Positions 23,561 to 37,290 are shown, numbered from the stretch's first letter. The stretch is 64,000 nucleotides of DNA from Crotalaria pallida (GCA_037953625.1 CM075650.1:145853206-145917205); one strand, 5' to 3'. Notes: generated by a model from the sequence alone, not told the origin. Translations and numbers: made by a program.

Positions 23561-24224
23561 AACCATTGTTCATTTTACGCATTCCAATCATATCAATAGA
23601 CATTAAAATAAGAAATAACACATGTGCATATGATGTTAGTTCTTGATGAATAACGATCATTTTGATAATAAAAAATTAAACTTCAGCCTTAATTGATCCG
23701 GTTGATAAGGATTGAGTTCGAAATTTTGAAAAATTTCGAATTCCTTGAAGATAGAATGATAATCTATAAATACCTTTGTGTGATAGAGCCGAGGCCTCTC
23801 ATGTTTCTGTAAAACCCTCTCCCGCGCCTCTCTCTCTCACTCTCTCTGTTTCTCACTCAACTTTCTTCTCTCTCGCCGCCACCAACACGACCGCCTCTCA
23901 ATCCCTTCGCAACCTCTTCTTGGCCACCAGCGCCTCAACCTTCTCCACCGTCACACGTCTTCCATCCCCTTCGCACACCACGGTCCCCTTTTTTATAAAT
24001 TTTTAGTTATGTCTGACTTGGGCATAAATTATTTATTTTCTTCCAGAAATTAACTTTGATAAGTTTTCCCTCTTAATTACAATACAATGATTAATGGCTC
24101 TCGTTTTTTCCATTATCCTAAGCTAAGCACAGTTTTACTCAATTTAATTCTGGGTTTTTGTTTTTTTTCTCAGGTTTTGATTTAAAGCTGCTATAGTATA
24201 GTATAGTATAGGAGAGAACAGAAC
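23561..24224 (+). promoter_or_regulatory. Upstream region and probable 5' UTR of the USP39-like gene
   Basis: A CT-rich stretch at about 23810-23990 looks like a plant 5' UTR. CTCAGG near 24171-24176, after a T-rich run, resembles a 3' splice site and would fit a 5'-UTR intron ending just before the start codon. The donor is not certain. Confidence 0.4.
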
Positions 24225-27200
24225 ATGACGTCAAAAAAGCAAAGGTTGGAAGATGAAGAGTCTTCCCCCTTTCCTCCTTCCGACTCCGTTGCAAATCCTC
24301 TTTCTGGGCTGGCCAATAATTATGCTGACGTAGATGAGGAGGAAGTTCACGAGAGACGAGAAAGAGTTACTGTTAATGGGGAGACAAATAATGGGTCTCG
24401 GAAAAATGGGCATGGATATGGAGAGGAGGATAATGACAGTGATGAAGATGATGATTCGCGTGACCAACCACTTGGTGGAAGAAACAGTCACCGCCAAGTT
24501 GAGGTTCGCAGGGACTGCCCTTATCTCGATACTGTTAATAGACAGGTATTTATTTCACTTATCTGGTCCAATCAAATGTATGCAGTGATTTTGTTGTTTT
24601 GCATGCATATTTGAATTTTGATCATGTTATTTTCCCAGGTTTTGGATTTTGACTTTGAGAAGTTCTGTTCTGTGTCCCTGTCGAATTTAAATGTGTATGC
24701 ATGTTTGGTTTGCGGGAAGTACTACCAAGGGAGGGGGAAGAAATCTCATGCCTATACTCATAGCCTGGAAGCAGGGCACCATGTTTACATCAATCTCCGG
24801 ACTGAGAAAGTTTATTGTCTCCCTGATGGATATGAAATTAATGATCCTTCGCTGGATGACATTCGGCTTGTCCTAAACCCAAGGTTGGTCTAGTTTGTTT
24901 ATTTGGATATGCTTTCTTCAGAAAATTTATAAGAACATATTTATGTTTCTAATATCATCAGCGATTCGCCGGTGACTAATTTAATAAATTTTCTCCTTTT
25001 GTCTGATGTCTTCATGATATTGGCAATTGACTCCTAAGGACTTGTGTACATTTGTATCAAAAATAAAAGTTTATTTCATTGTGGAGTTGCAAATTGATGC
25101 TGTGGACCTTCAAAATCAATTAAGTGTTTTCACATGAGGAATGATTGATTAATGCTTGTTTAGACATTAGGACATTAATGTTAAACATTCTGAATTTTCT
25201 CTTCATTATGTAATTATGTGATGATTAGATGGGGACATTGTTTATGATAGGTGCTGGGTTTAGGCATTGCATTACATGTGTGACAAAATTTATAGCTAAA
25301 TTAATTTAATTTCCTACTTATTCTCCACTTGTCTTCTTTCTTCTTACGTTGGATGTCTCTAATTATGATATATCTTCAAAGCTTTGTCATTAATGAAGTC
25401 TGTGTATGGTTACCCTTTATGATACCATGCTCACTTGGCCATTTTACCTTGTCGTTAGTTGTTACATTGAATTCTATAAAATATCGAATACTAAAACACA
25501 TCTAAGTGAATCATATGGTTTTCTGTCTGCAGGTTTACTACGAGAGAAGTTGAAACCCTTGACAAAAATAAGCAGTGGTCTAGGGCACTTGATGGTTCTA
25601 GTTACCTTCCTGGAATGGTATATTTTTCCTGCTTATTAAAAAATTATTTTTGCATATTGCTGATATGTAGTTAAATGCTTTATGACTTGTATTAATCCAT
25701 TATGCGATTAATTTTCAGGTAGGACTTAATAATATCAAGGAGACTGATTTTGTGAATGTAACAATTCAATCCCTAATGAGAGTTACCCCTTTGAGGAATT
25801 TTTTCCTTATCCCCGAAAACTATCAACACTGCAAATCTGTACTCGTTCATCGATTTGGTGAACTCACTAGGAAGATCTGGCATGCGCGGAACTTCAAAGG
25901 ACATGTTAGTTTCTACTAATATAATCATTGTAAGTCTATGATTTTTATAGTTTGGTCACTTTGGTGGCTTATCTTTCAAAGTGTGTTTCAACAGGTCAGC
26001 CCACATGAGTTTCTACAGGCAGTAATGAAAGCCAGTAAAAAGCGGTTTCGGATAGGTAGCCAATCTGATCCAGTTGAGTTCATGTCATGGCTTCTTAATA
26101 CGCTACATGCAGATCTCAAAAATTCAAAGAAGAATACCAGCATAATTTATGAATGCTTTCAGGTTCTTTCTTATCCACCCTAATTTTTTTCGTTGGGTCA
26201 ATTTTGTATTGCTAGCTGCAGCAACTGCTCACTTAAGTTGTATTCGTCTAATTTACTGTGCTTGCAGGGTGAGCTTGAAGTTGTAAAACAAGTTCCTAAC
26301 AAAGGGATCACTAATAAGAAGGAAAACAGTGAGGATAAAAACAACATTGAGAAACTTTCAGATGGTGCATTTGTTACAGAAACTTCCAAGATGCCATTTC
26401 TAATGTTAGGGTTGGACTTGCCTCCACCTCCTCTTTTTAAGGATGTCATGGAGAAAAATATAATTCCCCAGGTACAACACTTAATTTTAATCTTGTTTGT
26501 TGCATATGAAATTCTATATTTGGTATAATATACATTGAGGTGGTCCTTTGAAGATTGAATCTTTTTATTTTCCTCTGCTATGTGAGAGGCCTATATAAGA
26601 AATAGGAAGATTGTGGTCATAAATTTTAGGAAGAATACTGCTATACCTTGTCTGGTTACTTGTCACTTAATAATAAATCATTTAAATAAAACCAAACAAG
26701 ATCTGTAGTTTGTGATATTTGCTTGATACTTGATAGGTTATTCTTGTACTGTGATACATACCTTTATAGTGAATTAGCAACCCAAACTTTTTTAGTTAAT
26801 TAGATATTTTGATTACGGTTATTTTGAATGCTAAATGGCTACATTGCGGTTGCTATTTTATTATCCTACCTATAAGCTTACTCATTGTTTCATACAGTAT
26901 ATATTTTGTCGTAAATGGCATGAAAGACTGATTTTGATAAGTGTTGACCATGAATATTGTCCCTTTAAAATTAGTTATGAATGTTCTATTGTGAATTATC
27001 TTGTTTGTCATGATAACAAACTGTCTAATTTGGAAAATAGTTGGCTATAAGGAACAATGCTTTGTTAAAAGGGAACACCCAACATTCACCAAAGATATTT
27101 TGTTTTCCTTCCCTAATATAACGTTTAAGGGTTTAAGGGCCTGTCACATCCAGCTAAAGAAATGTGCATTGTCTGTAACCTGCATGGGGGAGTGTGGAGA

Positions 27201-29044
27201 ATAATCATATGGACCAGATTTTCATTATAACGAACAATTTTCTTTCACATAATATTTTTCCCAGTAGAAAAATGATTTATTCGCTTATTTTCTGTCAGAA
27301 ATGTGGTCTTTGTTGTTTTTAAAGTAATGTTGGATTTCCTAGTACTCTTCTACGGGTAAACAAGTTCTATGTTGTATAGTGGTTAAGTCTCCCGGAGATT
27401 CGGAGAATCCTTGAAATGAGAGGATTCTTGTTTGGTTGTTCTCCTGCTTTCATCCACAGCCATTGGCCTTTTTATATAGAAAAAAAACCTCACAAGCATT
27501 TTTTGTAAAAATTTTCATAAACAACTAGTTAGACTAATTTCTTATTTAATTTTTTTATTTGGTTTAAAGGCGCCAAAAGATTACATCACCCAACCATGCC
27601 TAGCCATCCTAACCAAATCTTACCGTATCAACTCAGCAAGTAAAGGAGGAGGATCATTATACTTCTGCTCATTAAGCCCACCAAAGCCGTGCAGACACAC
27701 AATAATATTCCTAGCAAAAATAAGCATCTGGCCATGCCCTTACCTAGCTCCCAGGTAAGCTCTTGCCCATAAAGTGAACCTGAAAACTCAGCTAGAAATA
27801 CGGAGGTAACTCCTAGATTCAATGGAAACACCCCAGTATCATCTCAGTAGCTTCACGAATATACCTTACAACCGGCTCATCTGAATTCAAACATATTCAC
27901 CCTATTGGTGGACTCTGCTAACCACACCATTGAAGCCTTTTAGCAGTTAACACACTAATGGATTGACCTTTGGTCAGTTCCAGTCATTTTACCTTCCATT
28001 CTTTGACCAGGGTGTCTCTGCAAGCATTGTTGTGATTAAGCCCATAAGCATGGTTATAACTAGTTAGTCACCAGGAAATGCTCCAAATCAGTTTGGAACT
28101 GTTCTCACTGATCACGATATATGAATTAAAAATGCACACTCCATAATATCTTCCATATACCTGTGACATTTGTCTCAGTTGATATATGATTTGAATCCTC
28201 TGCCTGATTCCGTGAGGTAAAATCATTAAAGATAAAATGATTGAAGTCCCATTGAGACCATGATAATTACTTCATTTTGAAATTCTACTAGTGCACTTCC
28301 TAGTTTTATTTTCCAATTATTTTGGAGTAGCGAGTATACCTTTTGTCTTGAAGTTCTGTTAGTATGCCTGTCTCCTATTGCTTGCTAATATGGTTTGGTT
28401 TGCAGGTTCCGCTCTTTAACATCCTAAAGAAGTTTGATGGTGAGACTGTCACAGAGGTGGTGCGTCCTCATATTGCAAGGATGCAATATCGTGTTACCAG
28501 ATTGCCCAAGTATTTGATTCTTCATATGCGGCGATTCACTAAGAACAATTTTTTTGTGGAAAAGAATCCTACATTAGGTAAGAATTTATGTTGAAAATGA
28601 GCTCTATTTGTAATTTATTCAAAATTCATATCAGCATGCTTATTTCTTAGTTCACACCAATTCAAGTCAATATTTGTTTCAGTCATCTTTCCTGTGAAGA
28701 ATCTGGAGTTGAAGGATTACATTCCCTTGCCAACACCGAACGAAAATGAGAAATTGCAATCTAAGTATGATTTAATTACCAATGTTGTTCATGATGGCAA
28801 ACCTGGTGAAGGAGTCTATAGGGTATTTATTCAACGCAAATCAGAAGAAAAATGGTAAATTCTGTTTCCTGACATTACAATAATGCGTCAGTCTGAAGGG
28901 TTGTTCAACACTGTTAGGGACTAACACCTTGATTTTTGATTTTTTAGGTACGAGATGCAGGATCTGCATGTCACAGAAACAGACCCTCATTTGGTTGCAC
29001 TTTCAGAAACTTATATGCAGATATATGAGCAGCATCAACAGTAA
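24225..29044 (+). CDS. U4/U6.U5 tri-snRNP-associated protein 2, USP39/SAD1-like (nine exons)
   Basis: Spliceosome assembly factor with a non-peptidase ubiquitin-protease fold. Exons: 24225-24545, 24639-24883, 25533-25617, 25719-25904, 25995-26162, 26268-26471, 28406-28577, 28683-28854, 28948-29044. The 1650-nt CDS encodes 549 aa plus stop, close to the family length. The N-terminus is acidic and low complexity (residues 1-95). A UBP-type zinc finger follows (Cys98, 117, 129 and 132; His144, 148 and 154), then the USP-like domain from GLNNIKETDFVN (219-230). There Asp227 stands where active proteases have Cys, as in USP39 relatives. RVTRLPKYLILHMRRF and the C-terminal WYEMQDLHVTETDPHLV are typical. 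All splice sites are GT-AG and in phase. Intron 6 is unusually long (1934 bp). Confidence 0.96.
27600..27960 (-). pseudogene. Antisense LINE RNase H-like fragment in intron 6
   Basis: On the minus strand one frame reads NLGVTSVFLAEFSGSLYGQELTWELGKG (given here only as landmarks AEFSGSLYG and ELTWELG). This resembles the RNase H domain that follows many plant LINE polyproteins. It is short and broken, so this is a tentative call. It may explain the length of intron 6. Confidence 0.4.
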
Positions 29045-29164
29045 ATTAGGCAGATTTCAAAATCTTTGTTGAGAGCAACATAACCTGAAAAACAATATGT
29101 TTCGACACATTAAGAATATCAGATAGAATTCTTATATATGTACCAAATTTACTAACAGGCAGCG

Positions 29165-29262
29165 ATTGACTTTAATTGGGCGGTCCAATGCATGAGTCTC
29201 GCACCTAATAGGGTCTGGGAAGGATAGGTGTACGCAACTTTATCCCCCACAAGCAATTGAGT
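29165..29262 (+). mobile_element. Au-like SINE remnant
   Basis: The stretch GGGTCTGGGAAGGAT, then GTGTACGCAAC and TTTATCCCCC, matches the conserved 3' half of Au-type plant SINEs as I remember it. No clear tRNA-like head is left. It lies just after the USP39-like stop codon, probably in the 3' UTR or close behind it. Confidence 0.5.
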
Positions 29263-31560
29263 TTAGATGCTTGGAGGAAAAAAACTGGTCTCTGTTTGTT
29301 ATTGTTGAAGCTCTCTAAACACATAATAAGGAACTTCTCAGCATTCAACTTTGACTTGTCCATAATATACAGATATCTGTATCGTTTAGGGTCAAGAGAT
29401 TCTGTTGTTTTTTTTCTTGCACTTAAGCTGACAGTTTACTTGAGTAACTCACCAAATGTGCTACATTCTCTAGGCTTTATTCAAAATTTAACTTGGATAT
29501 TCTTATATTTTTTTCTCTTCTGCACTTATCTATGTTGCATTGCTTTTATATTTGGCATTACCCTTGCGAGGGCGGTTTAGGGGAGACTTATGGGACATTA
29601 CGTCTGTGAATACTAAGTTGATTGATGCATAATGCATTTGGTATTTCTTTTTTTAACCTTGTAAAGTGATATAATACTATTAAGAATAAAATAATAGTTC
29701 TAAAAAAACAATAGTTTATATATTCTGTAGTTTTCATATATAATGAAAGCACTTAATATTCTGAGGATTGAATTTGGGTCATGTATGGTCTATTTGCTTA
29801 TAGAAATCAGATTATTTTAGAGGTTTGATTTTTAGCTCCCATTTTATAATTTTAATGATCAAAAGAATCTCAGCATTTTAATTCTTTCTCTCAAGCTTGT
29901 CGGAAGGAAAAAAAAAGAAATACCCTTGTGAAACGGAAAGATACTTTTTTGGAAAAAATATATTTTGTTATCAAGTGTTAGATGGAAATGTTTATTTTTT
30001 TTGGCGTCAAGTGTGAGACGGAAAACATTCAATTCTTTTTCTTCTAAGACAGAAAACATTGGGTGCTTGGCAAATGCACTTCAATGAAACTTGAAAGGAT
30101 CATCAAAACCATAGTAATAAACTAATAATAATAATATTTTTTCGCAACTTCAAAATTGCACAGGAGAATGAAATCAATGGACCAAATGACACATAATAAA
30201 TAGATATATTTTCAGAAACTCTTGCTGTTGAGATGCTTCAACTGCATATGCAGAGAAAATATCACTAAAGTATGATAAAATATAATAAATAAAATCTCAC
30301 TTATGGACTTACAACTAGTATCATCGTATAACTGTGTACACCATAAAAGTCAACGGTCTTAACCAGACTTATGTATAAGCCAAGAGCCAAAGAACAAAGC
30401 ATGGACAGACGGAAAATGTGGAGGTAATGCGAAAAAAATTGGACAAATATCAAGCAAGGATGTTTTCCATCTCATACTTGACAAAAGAGTATATCTTTTT
30501 TTCTTCCAGACAAATTTGAGACAAAAAAAATTAAAACGCCAAGGTCATTTTTATCATTAAAAATATAAAATAGGGGTAAAAATTCAAACATGAAGGCCAA
30601 AAGTCAAAACTTTTATCTTATGACTTGATCGTTAATGTATGATACACAGGTTGAGATGTACTTTTTCTCTTGCCTTACAAATCATAGTGCAATTGGATGA
30701 AGCAAATGTCAAATTAAATACTATTGTACTTTAGTATAAGATTTTTTTCTTTTTTAAAAAAATTGACTTTATTTATAAGATTTCATTTTATTTTTCAATA
30801 GTATTAAATTATTTCTTTTTTAAAATATATTTATTTACTCGAACACTTTTTAAAGTTTTCAATAATAATTATAGGGATAGTTTTAAACAAGTATATCAAA
30901 TATTTACATTTTCAATACTACTAGAAATTTAGAATACTAACTACTTAATGGATGTGAAATCACTTGAAAGGATTTTATATTAAGGGATGAAGAGAGCATT
31001 TTAGAACTTATGAAATTAAATATTTTATTGGTTTTAAGATCTTGAACTTAAATGCTTTTTTAGAATCCATTTTTTTAATAAAAAAAAAATTGTGCCACAT
31101 GACTCTGCATAGCAATTGATATGTCGATGTTGCGAAAGTGGAGTGACATGTCGTCGGTCATGTCATCACTTAAGTAATGAATGATCATTTCCAAAAATTT
31201 GAGCAAAATTTAAAGACCAAAAACATCGAAAAAAGTTCAAAAACCAATTTAAAAAAAATACATAAATTCAGATACTAAAAACTTAATTAAGCCTATTTTA
31301 TTCATCTATACCTCTATGCCTAAAGCAACAACTTTCTTTGGTGTCTAGCAGCACCATTTTAAACAAAATCTATAACAAGTGAAATAGTTTTTTTTAAAGG
31401 TAATTGCCACAGTTTCTAATGCTGTTTATTCTAACTTCCTATATTTGACTATATCAGTTTTTTTCAGGTTTATTTTTTTTTAAGCCCACGGGTATTTTCA
31501 GGGGTCCAACACTATTAATGAGAGTTTATGATATTAATCCAGTTCGAGATCATGAGAGTG
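29263..31560. other. Intergenic AT-rich DNA with MITE scraps
   Basis: No gene seen. Fragments of the same MITE family as at 39716-39988 occur at about 30835-30990 (ATAGGGATAG, then ATTTACATTTTCAATACTA). A partial foldback related to 31564-32079 lies at about 31010-31300. Short imperfect repeats around AGACGGAAAACATT lie near 29925-30060. Confidence 0.5.
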
Positions 31561-31563
31561 TCT

Positions 31564-32079
31564 CTATTTAACATTTTAGTCCTTGAACTTAGATGCTTTT
31601 TTGAAATTGGTCCTTAAACTTTTTTTTCGTTGCTTTAGGTCCTTGAACTTTGTTTAATTTTTGGAAATGGTCCTTTCGTCACTTAAGTGATGATATAGTC
31701 GACGATATGTCACTTAACTCTCACAGTGTCGACGAGTGATGTGTTATGTAGAGCCACGAGACACAACATTATTTTTTTATTGAAAAAATAATTTATTTTA
31801 AAATTTATTAAAAGATTCGATTTTCTTTAAAAAAAATACAATTTTTAATAAATTTGAATTTTTTTAATTTAAAAAAATTCATGTAAGATCATCTAGGATG
31901 TTACTTATCAATTTGGTAAAGGTGACGTGACATATTCTCAATCATATCACTACTTAAGCGACGAAAGGATCATTTCCAAAAATTAAACAAAGTTCAGGGA
32001 CCTAAAACATCAAAAAAAATGTTTAAGGACCAATTCCAAAAGAGCACCTAAGTTCAGGGACTAAAATGTTAAATAAGCC
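31564..32079. mobile_element. Foldback MITE, about 515 bp
   Basis: The left arm (AACATTTTAGTCCTTGAACT, TTAGATGCTTTTTTG) recurs inverted on the right (CAAAAGAGCACCTAAGTTCA, GGGACTAAAATGTT), and the inverted similarity extends about 200 bp inwards. Non-coding. A related copy lies at 45472-46000. Confidence 0.7.
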
Positions 32080-32387
32080 AATGTTTTTTTTCTAGGAATC
32101 TCAGTTGGTTCCACAATGCCAAGTAACATTCGGATTTCATTCTAAAAATCTCAGTTGGTTCCACAATGCCAAGTAAACCAACTCCCGTTGATGATTATAT
32201 CAGTTGTATCAACTCCCCGCAGATATATTTATTTTTGTTTATCTTGACTTTTACACACAGCATGCTTCCAAGTCTTAATGTGAAGACTAGTGATATATAT
32301 AAAGCTCCCTATTATACTTTCCAAAATCACTTCTTTTCTGTTTTTTTTTTTAAAAAAAAAAAAATCAAGGACACTACTTTCATTCAA

Positions 32388-32549
32388 TCAAAATTGGGAT
32401 GTTAGCACAACAACCCACTAATAAACCATGGCCGAGTGGCAAGTCATTTAATGAAACATGCATGTCACCATCTAGGGTCAAAATTGGATGACCTGTCAGC
32501 CAACCATTAGTTTTATTAATAGGTTGTTGTGCTACCATTCCAATTTGGA
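32388..32549. mobile_element. Short TIR element (MITE), about 160 bp
   Basis: TCAAAATTGGGATG with TTAGCACAACAACC at the left is mirrored by GGTTGTTGTGCTACC with ATTCCAATTTGGA at the right. Just upstream, an approximately 30-bp sequence with CTCAGTTGGTTCCACAATGC is repeated directly (about 32099 and 32151). Confidence 0.65.
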
Positions 32550-32978
32550 TTACATGGTAGAAATATTCTAAGATCAATTTGTTTCACCGTTTCCTTCCTA
32601 TGCTATAAAAAAAGTTAATCCAACCTGTTTCTTTCTTTTTCTTTCTTTTCCTTCCCATGTCAAAATTAGGAACAATTAGGAACAAAATAATATAAGTGTG
32701 TATTGATTTTTTTTTTTCTCTTCTTCTGCTCATTTCTCATTATCTCTTTTCTAATAATTATCTACAAGGTGTATTACCAACGTGCGTGGATAGCAAATTT
32801 ACCCAGATCCGCATATAATATTCGTAACGGATCGAATCCAAATCGATCCGAATCCGTAAAGTTGGACCTACAAATATTGAAAACGGATTTTTTTTCAAAA
32901 TCTGAAATATAAACGAGGTAGGTCTGGGCAGTGGGATACCCACCTAGAATTCAATACTATAATTACAAAAATACCTTG

Positions 32979-33009
<31 letters not shown>

Positions 33010-33288
33010 CAAAGCTTAAAAACTCTAATATACCATCCTTATATAAAAATATGTCTTTCCGAGCCATCACGTTTGTCGTTATTGAAGTTTTCCTTACACC
33101 AAAATGATTGTAGGCAAATAATCATTATCTCCAACCAACCAAGATTACAATTTGAAATTAAATAGATTATTCAAGTTTTTTTAAATCATTATCTCAACCA
33201 AGATATCATTTGCATATGAAATCATTATCCAAACAAAAATATTAAAATATTCGTTTTGTATAAATACAAATTATATATATAGATTTTC

Positions 33289-33332
<44 letters not shown>

Positions 33333-33464
33333 CATACCATCTTTGTTCATCCTTCTCTTTTCCAATTTTTTGGGTATTTTTCTTTTATATATTTTAAATT
33401 TTTTTTTTACTCCCAAGCGCTAGTCAGCATCAGTGGGGACACCTGGGCATAACTCCTTAGGCGC

Positions 33465-33600
33465 CTAGGCATGCGCGACAACTCCAAATGTGATTTTTTA
33501 TGACTTCTGGATTTCTTTCTCCATAAAGGCGCCTAGGCATGCGTGACAACTCCAAATGTGATTTTTTATGACTTTTGGGTTTCTTTCTCCATAAAACTCA
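33465..33600. repeat. Tandem direct duplication, about 67 bp x 2
   Basis: GGCGCCTAGGCATGCG, followed by GACAACTCCAAATGTG and ending TTTCTCCATAAA, occurs twice in a row with a few differences. The surroundings (leader-like, purine-rich) look like part of an old LTR element, but I cannot name it. Confidence 0.75.
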
Positions 33601-36069
33601 GCTGGGAGGCTTAGAAAGTCGAGCTAGACAATTAGAAACATTAGGAGAACTCAAAGAAAAGTGAAGAAGACTAAGGAGGAAGTCATAACCTCAAAGAAGA
33701 GGAAATCCAAGTGAGAGAGACTTCGGGTGACAACTCCATCGATCACTATTAGGGAGTTTGTTCTTTTTTTTTCTCTACTTATCTCTATCTTTACGTCTAG
33801 TTAAATCCTTTGTTAGGGATGTGATGAATTTGGTTGTAATTATGTAATTTACAATAACGATATTATGAATGAATTCTTGTTTATGTTAATTGTTTGATTA
33901 TGTTTTTCATTGTTATTCATAGAAATAGCTACTTTGTGATTTGGGAGTCCAATCCTTCACTTGGGAAATTATGGATAGAATTTGTCTTCTAATCGAACTT
34001 TATAATTTCACAACTCGTAAGAATACTTTTGGGAAATTATAAAACATTTGTGATTATAGTGTTTTGAATCAAACGATTGTTAATTTATGATTCATTTAAG
34101 GGATTAAGGAACGATAAACTTGTAATACAAAGTAAGTGTCTAGAGGAATCGTTGTTAACATAATAAGAATTGTATTCATAATCGATGTAAATCACTGTTA
34201 CTGCCAATTATAGAGATAATTTTAAAAATGTATACCAAATGCTATCAATTTCAATGTCACTAACAATATTAACTAAATAATATCTTAATTCACATACAAG
34301 TTCACTCTAAGGACTTATACTTAGAGACATAAAGAATATATTTTACGTTATTAAATGATAAAGTCAATAATATCCTAAATTTTTACCTTCAATAATGCCA
34401 ATTAAAGAGGAACAAAGTATATTAGATGTATTAAATGTGTTTATATATATATATTAAATGCTTTTTTTACTACATTCGTCTCAAAAATATGGTAAAAAAT
34501 TGCAAAGAATATTGTCTCAAATTGAAGTCCCAATAATGAATAAAAATGAGTGAAATATGTATACTATAGTGTGTGATTGGATAATCAACACAGGTTTGAT
34601 AATTAATTGATTTGTTGAACAAAGTATTAAAAACATGTTCTTTGTTTCTTATGATTTTTTCAAAATTTTATCATCTTTTTAAAATAAATAGAGTATTTTT
34701 GTTTAATAAATACAGTCATAAAGAATAAGTTACAGAATCTAATATAAATTTTAGGCTAAATTAATCATTTGGTCTCTTACCTTATTTTTTAATTTCAAAT
34801 TGGTCCCTTAAATTTTTTTTGGTTTCATATTAGTCCATCACGTTTCTTTTCGCTATCAAATTGGTCCCTGAATCACTATTCATCCTATGCGGACCAATAT
34901 GATATAGACACGTGTCATTTTCTCTCTCCAACAAATGAGTAGTTTAGCTTAAATTTTAAAAGTTAGTAGTAGAAAGTGGAAAATAGATATAAAGCTTACC
35001 TAAAGAGACAAAGAAAAAAATGTCAGCCATTATCACAAATTTATGTACTCCTTGTGGTTGTTGTTAACGAGTACCATTCACATTTTTAGAAATAGAAAAT
35101 AAATGCACATAAAAAAAATGCCTTTTATTATAACTAATTTTTCATTGTATTTGAATCATCGCTTTTGTTAGTATTTGACATATATAATAGTTATATGCGC
35201 TAGCGGGGAACGATGGCCACGGTGACGGCAAACGTCACGACGATGGCAGAGAGGAGGGAAAAAAAGTGTGGGGCGCTGGCGACGGTGACTGGAGGCGCCA
35301 CGACGGTGGCTAGAGGGTGACGAAGGCAGAGAGAAGGGAGGGGGGAGGAGGTAGAAGAGAGGAGAGAGAAGGGAAGAGAATAGATGAGTGAAGAGAGAAT
35401 GAGATGGATCCTGGGAGTAGGGGGTTAGATTTTATTTTTTAATTTTTTATTTTATTGGGAATAATCTATTTAGAAAAATATCCTTTAAAAAATAAGCCAT
35501 CCAAGTTAATAAATGAAGGGTAATTTTGTCTAAATATTTTAGATGGACAATGCTCAAATTTTCCAACAAAATTAGGGTTGGTGGAAGTTAACAATCCCCT
35601 ATATATATATTTCATTCGGTCATAAATATAAGTTTTTTTTTTTAGTAAAATCATGTCCATAAAAAAATTTATTTTATTGGAATTTTAAACTTTTGGTGTA
35701 TTGTTCCAAAATACCTGTTTGCTAATTATTAAGACATATTAACTATTTTTCTAAGAAAACAAAATTTTAATCTTCAAAGTGTTAGAGGTAATTTTGTAAA
35801 AAAAGTAGAAAATGAACAAATAAATAGAATCGACTTTTTTTTTCTTTTTGCTTTTTTATTTTATATTTAGTATTTTTCTATCATATATATATATATATGC
35901 ACACATTACGTATATAAGTTAATCATACTTTAAAAAGTAAGATTTTAAGAAAAAAATGTTATGTTTAATGAACCAAGAAATAAATATATAATTTTCTAAC
36001 ATATCTTTATTTATAATGTAGGCTTATCCTATACATAAATCTATAGGTTAGAAGAAATACCTTTATATA

Positions 36070-36235
36070 CCAACAAAGCACAACATAGTTGGTAAGCATG
36101 ATATCAGGGGTTTGACTCCTGTCGTAGGTATGAAAAATGCTTTGTTGTGATAGCCTATAATCATTTCGGTGATCTCTTCGCTTTGAAAGAGATTAGTTTC
36201 TGGATGGTGGTCGGAGGACACTCTTGGTTAAAAAT
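36070..36235 (+). mobile_element. tRNA-derived SINE remnant
   Basis: ATAGTTGGTAAGC resembles a pol III A box. GGTTTGACTCC, 22 bases later, resembles a B box (consensus GGTTCGANTCC). This is the head of a plant SINE; its tail is undefined. Confidence 0.5.
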
Positions 36236-36379
36236 AAAATTCCTTTATATTTAGGAAAATGGTAACAAGTGCTCTAATAAGGGTATTGTTTAAGTAAGTG
36301 AAAAATGTATCTTTACCTTGGAGAATGATACATTTAATATATCGAGAATTGTTGAACTTAAGTTTCCAATATTAAATTA

Positions 36380-36530
36380 TACTCCCTCCGGCTCGAATTA
36401 TAAGCAAACCTAACTACTTTTACGCTTATTAAGGAAGTTAGTTAATTGTATTTAATTTTGCCAAATTTATATTAAAAAAAAGAGGTATTTTAGAAAAGTG
36501 GTATTAGAAATGAAACAAAAATTAAATAAT
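36380..36530. mobile_element. Stowaway-like MITE, left part
   Basis: Starts TACTCCCTCCGGCTCG and is cut off near the solo LTR at 36539. A related copy is at 48249-48452, and a matching right part without its left end lies at about 40000-40121. Confidence 0.6.
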
Positions 36531-36897
36531 ATAATCCCTGTAACATCCCAAACTTTATTTTAAATTGGATTATTAATTAAAAACCTTAGAAAAATTGGAA
36601 AAGTGATTTAATGAATTTTGCTAGATATGTGAGTGGTGATTATAGGTCCTAGGAGTTGTATAGAAGGCATTTATGGCTTTGGGCTGAGTCAAATAAGCGA
36701 GATCGGGAGTTAAATCGGCGTTTTAGATGTTAGAAATCGACCGAAAAGAGAAAATTAGAAATTTATTAAAGGAAGCTAAGAAAATAAATTCCACTGTTGG
36801 ATGTGAAGTTTATGGGGTATAGAAGCATGTTTAAAAATTTGGACTCGATCCGACGGTTAACGAAAAAGTTACGGCGAATCGAAGATTTGGAATTCTG

Positions 36898-37290
36898 GTG
36901 CACGCCCAGGCGCACCGGTGCACGCCCAGGCGGGTGCACTGTTCATGGTGCACCAATCCAGTGAAAAACCCGCCCAGGCCAGCCAGCCGTGCGCCCAGGC
37001 GAGCCAAAATCCGCACCAGCCGCACCAGTTGCATATTGGCGCACCAGAAATCCCCACATGGCGCACCATTTCCCTTTCTGACGCATCAGCCATGCACCAG
37101 CTTGGTGCTGGTGCTGAATCTCCCGCCCAGGCGAGGCACCAGCTCGCCCAGGCGCGCCCCAGGCGCATCAGACACACCACGACCCACGTTTTGGCGCGCC
37201 AAACTTCCACCCGACCGCACCAGCTCCCTCCTGACCGCACCAGCGTGCGCACCAGCTGCACCAGCTGGTGCTTGAGCTCGCCCAAGCGAG
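36898..37290 (+). repeat. GCACCAG/GCCCAGGCG word cluster
   Basis: GC-rich repeats of GCACCAG and CGCCCAGGCG with several palindromes, such as GCACCGGTGC near 36911 and GCACCAGCTGGTGC near 37257. It stands upstream of the leader, in the same relative place as the ATCGAT words of the solo LTR at 57768. Confidence 0.8.

Larger units (their letters stand above)
32550..36379. other. Gene-free repeat-rich spacer
   Basis: Holds TA microsatellites at about 32979-33005 and 33292-33330, and a direct repeat of about 67 bp at 33465-33600. A GC-rich patch of CGACG-type composition at about 35200-35360, possibly a gene or 5'-UTR relic, and short MITE scraps (about 34205-34270 and 34760-34900) are also present. 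No supported coding sequence. Confidence 0.5.

Noticed and set aside
27361..27420. tRNA-like start GTATAGTGGTTAAG in intron 6
   Set aside because: It resembles a pol III A box, but no B box follows at the right distance and no cloverleaf can be drawn.
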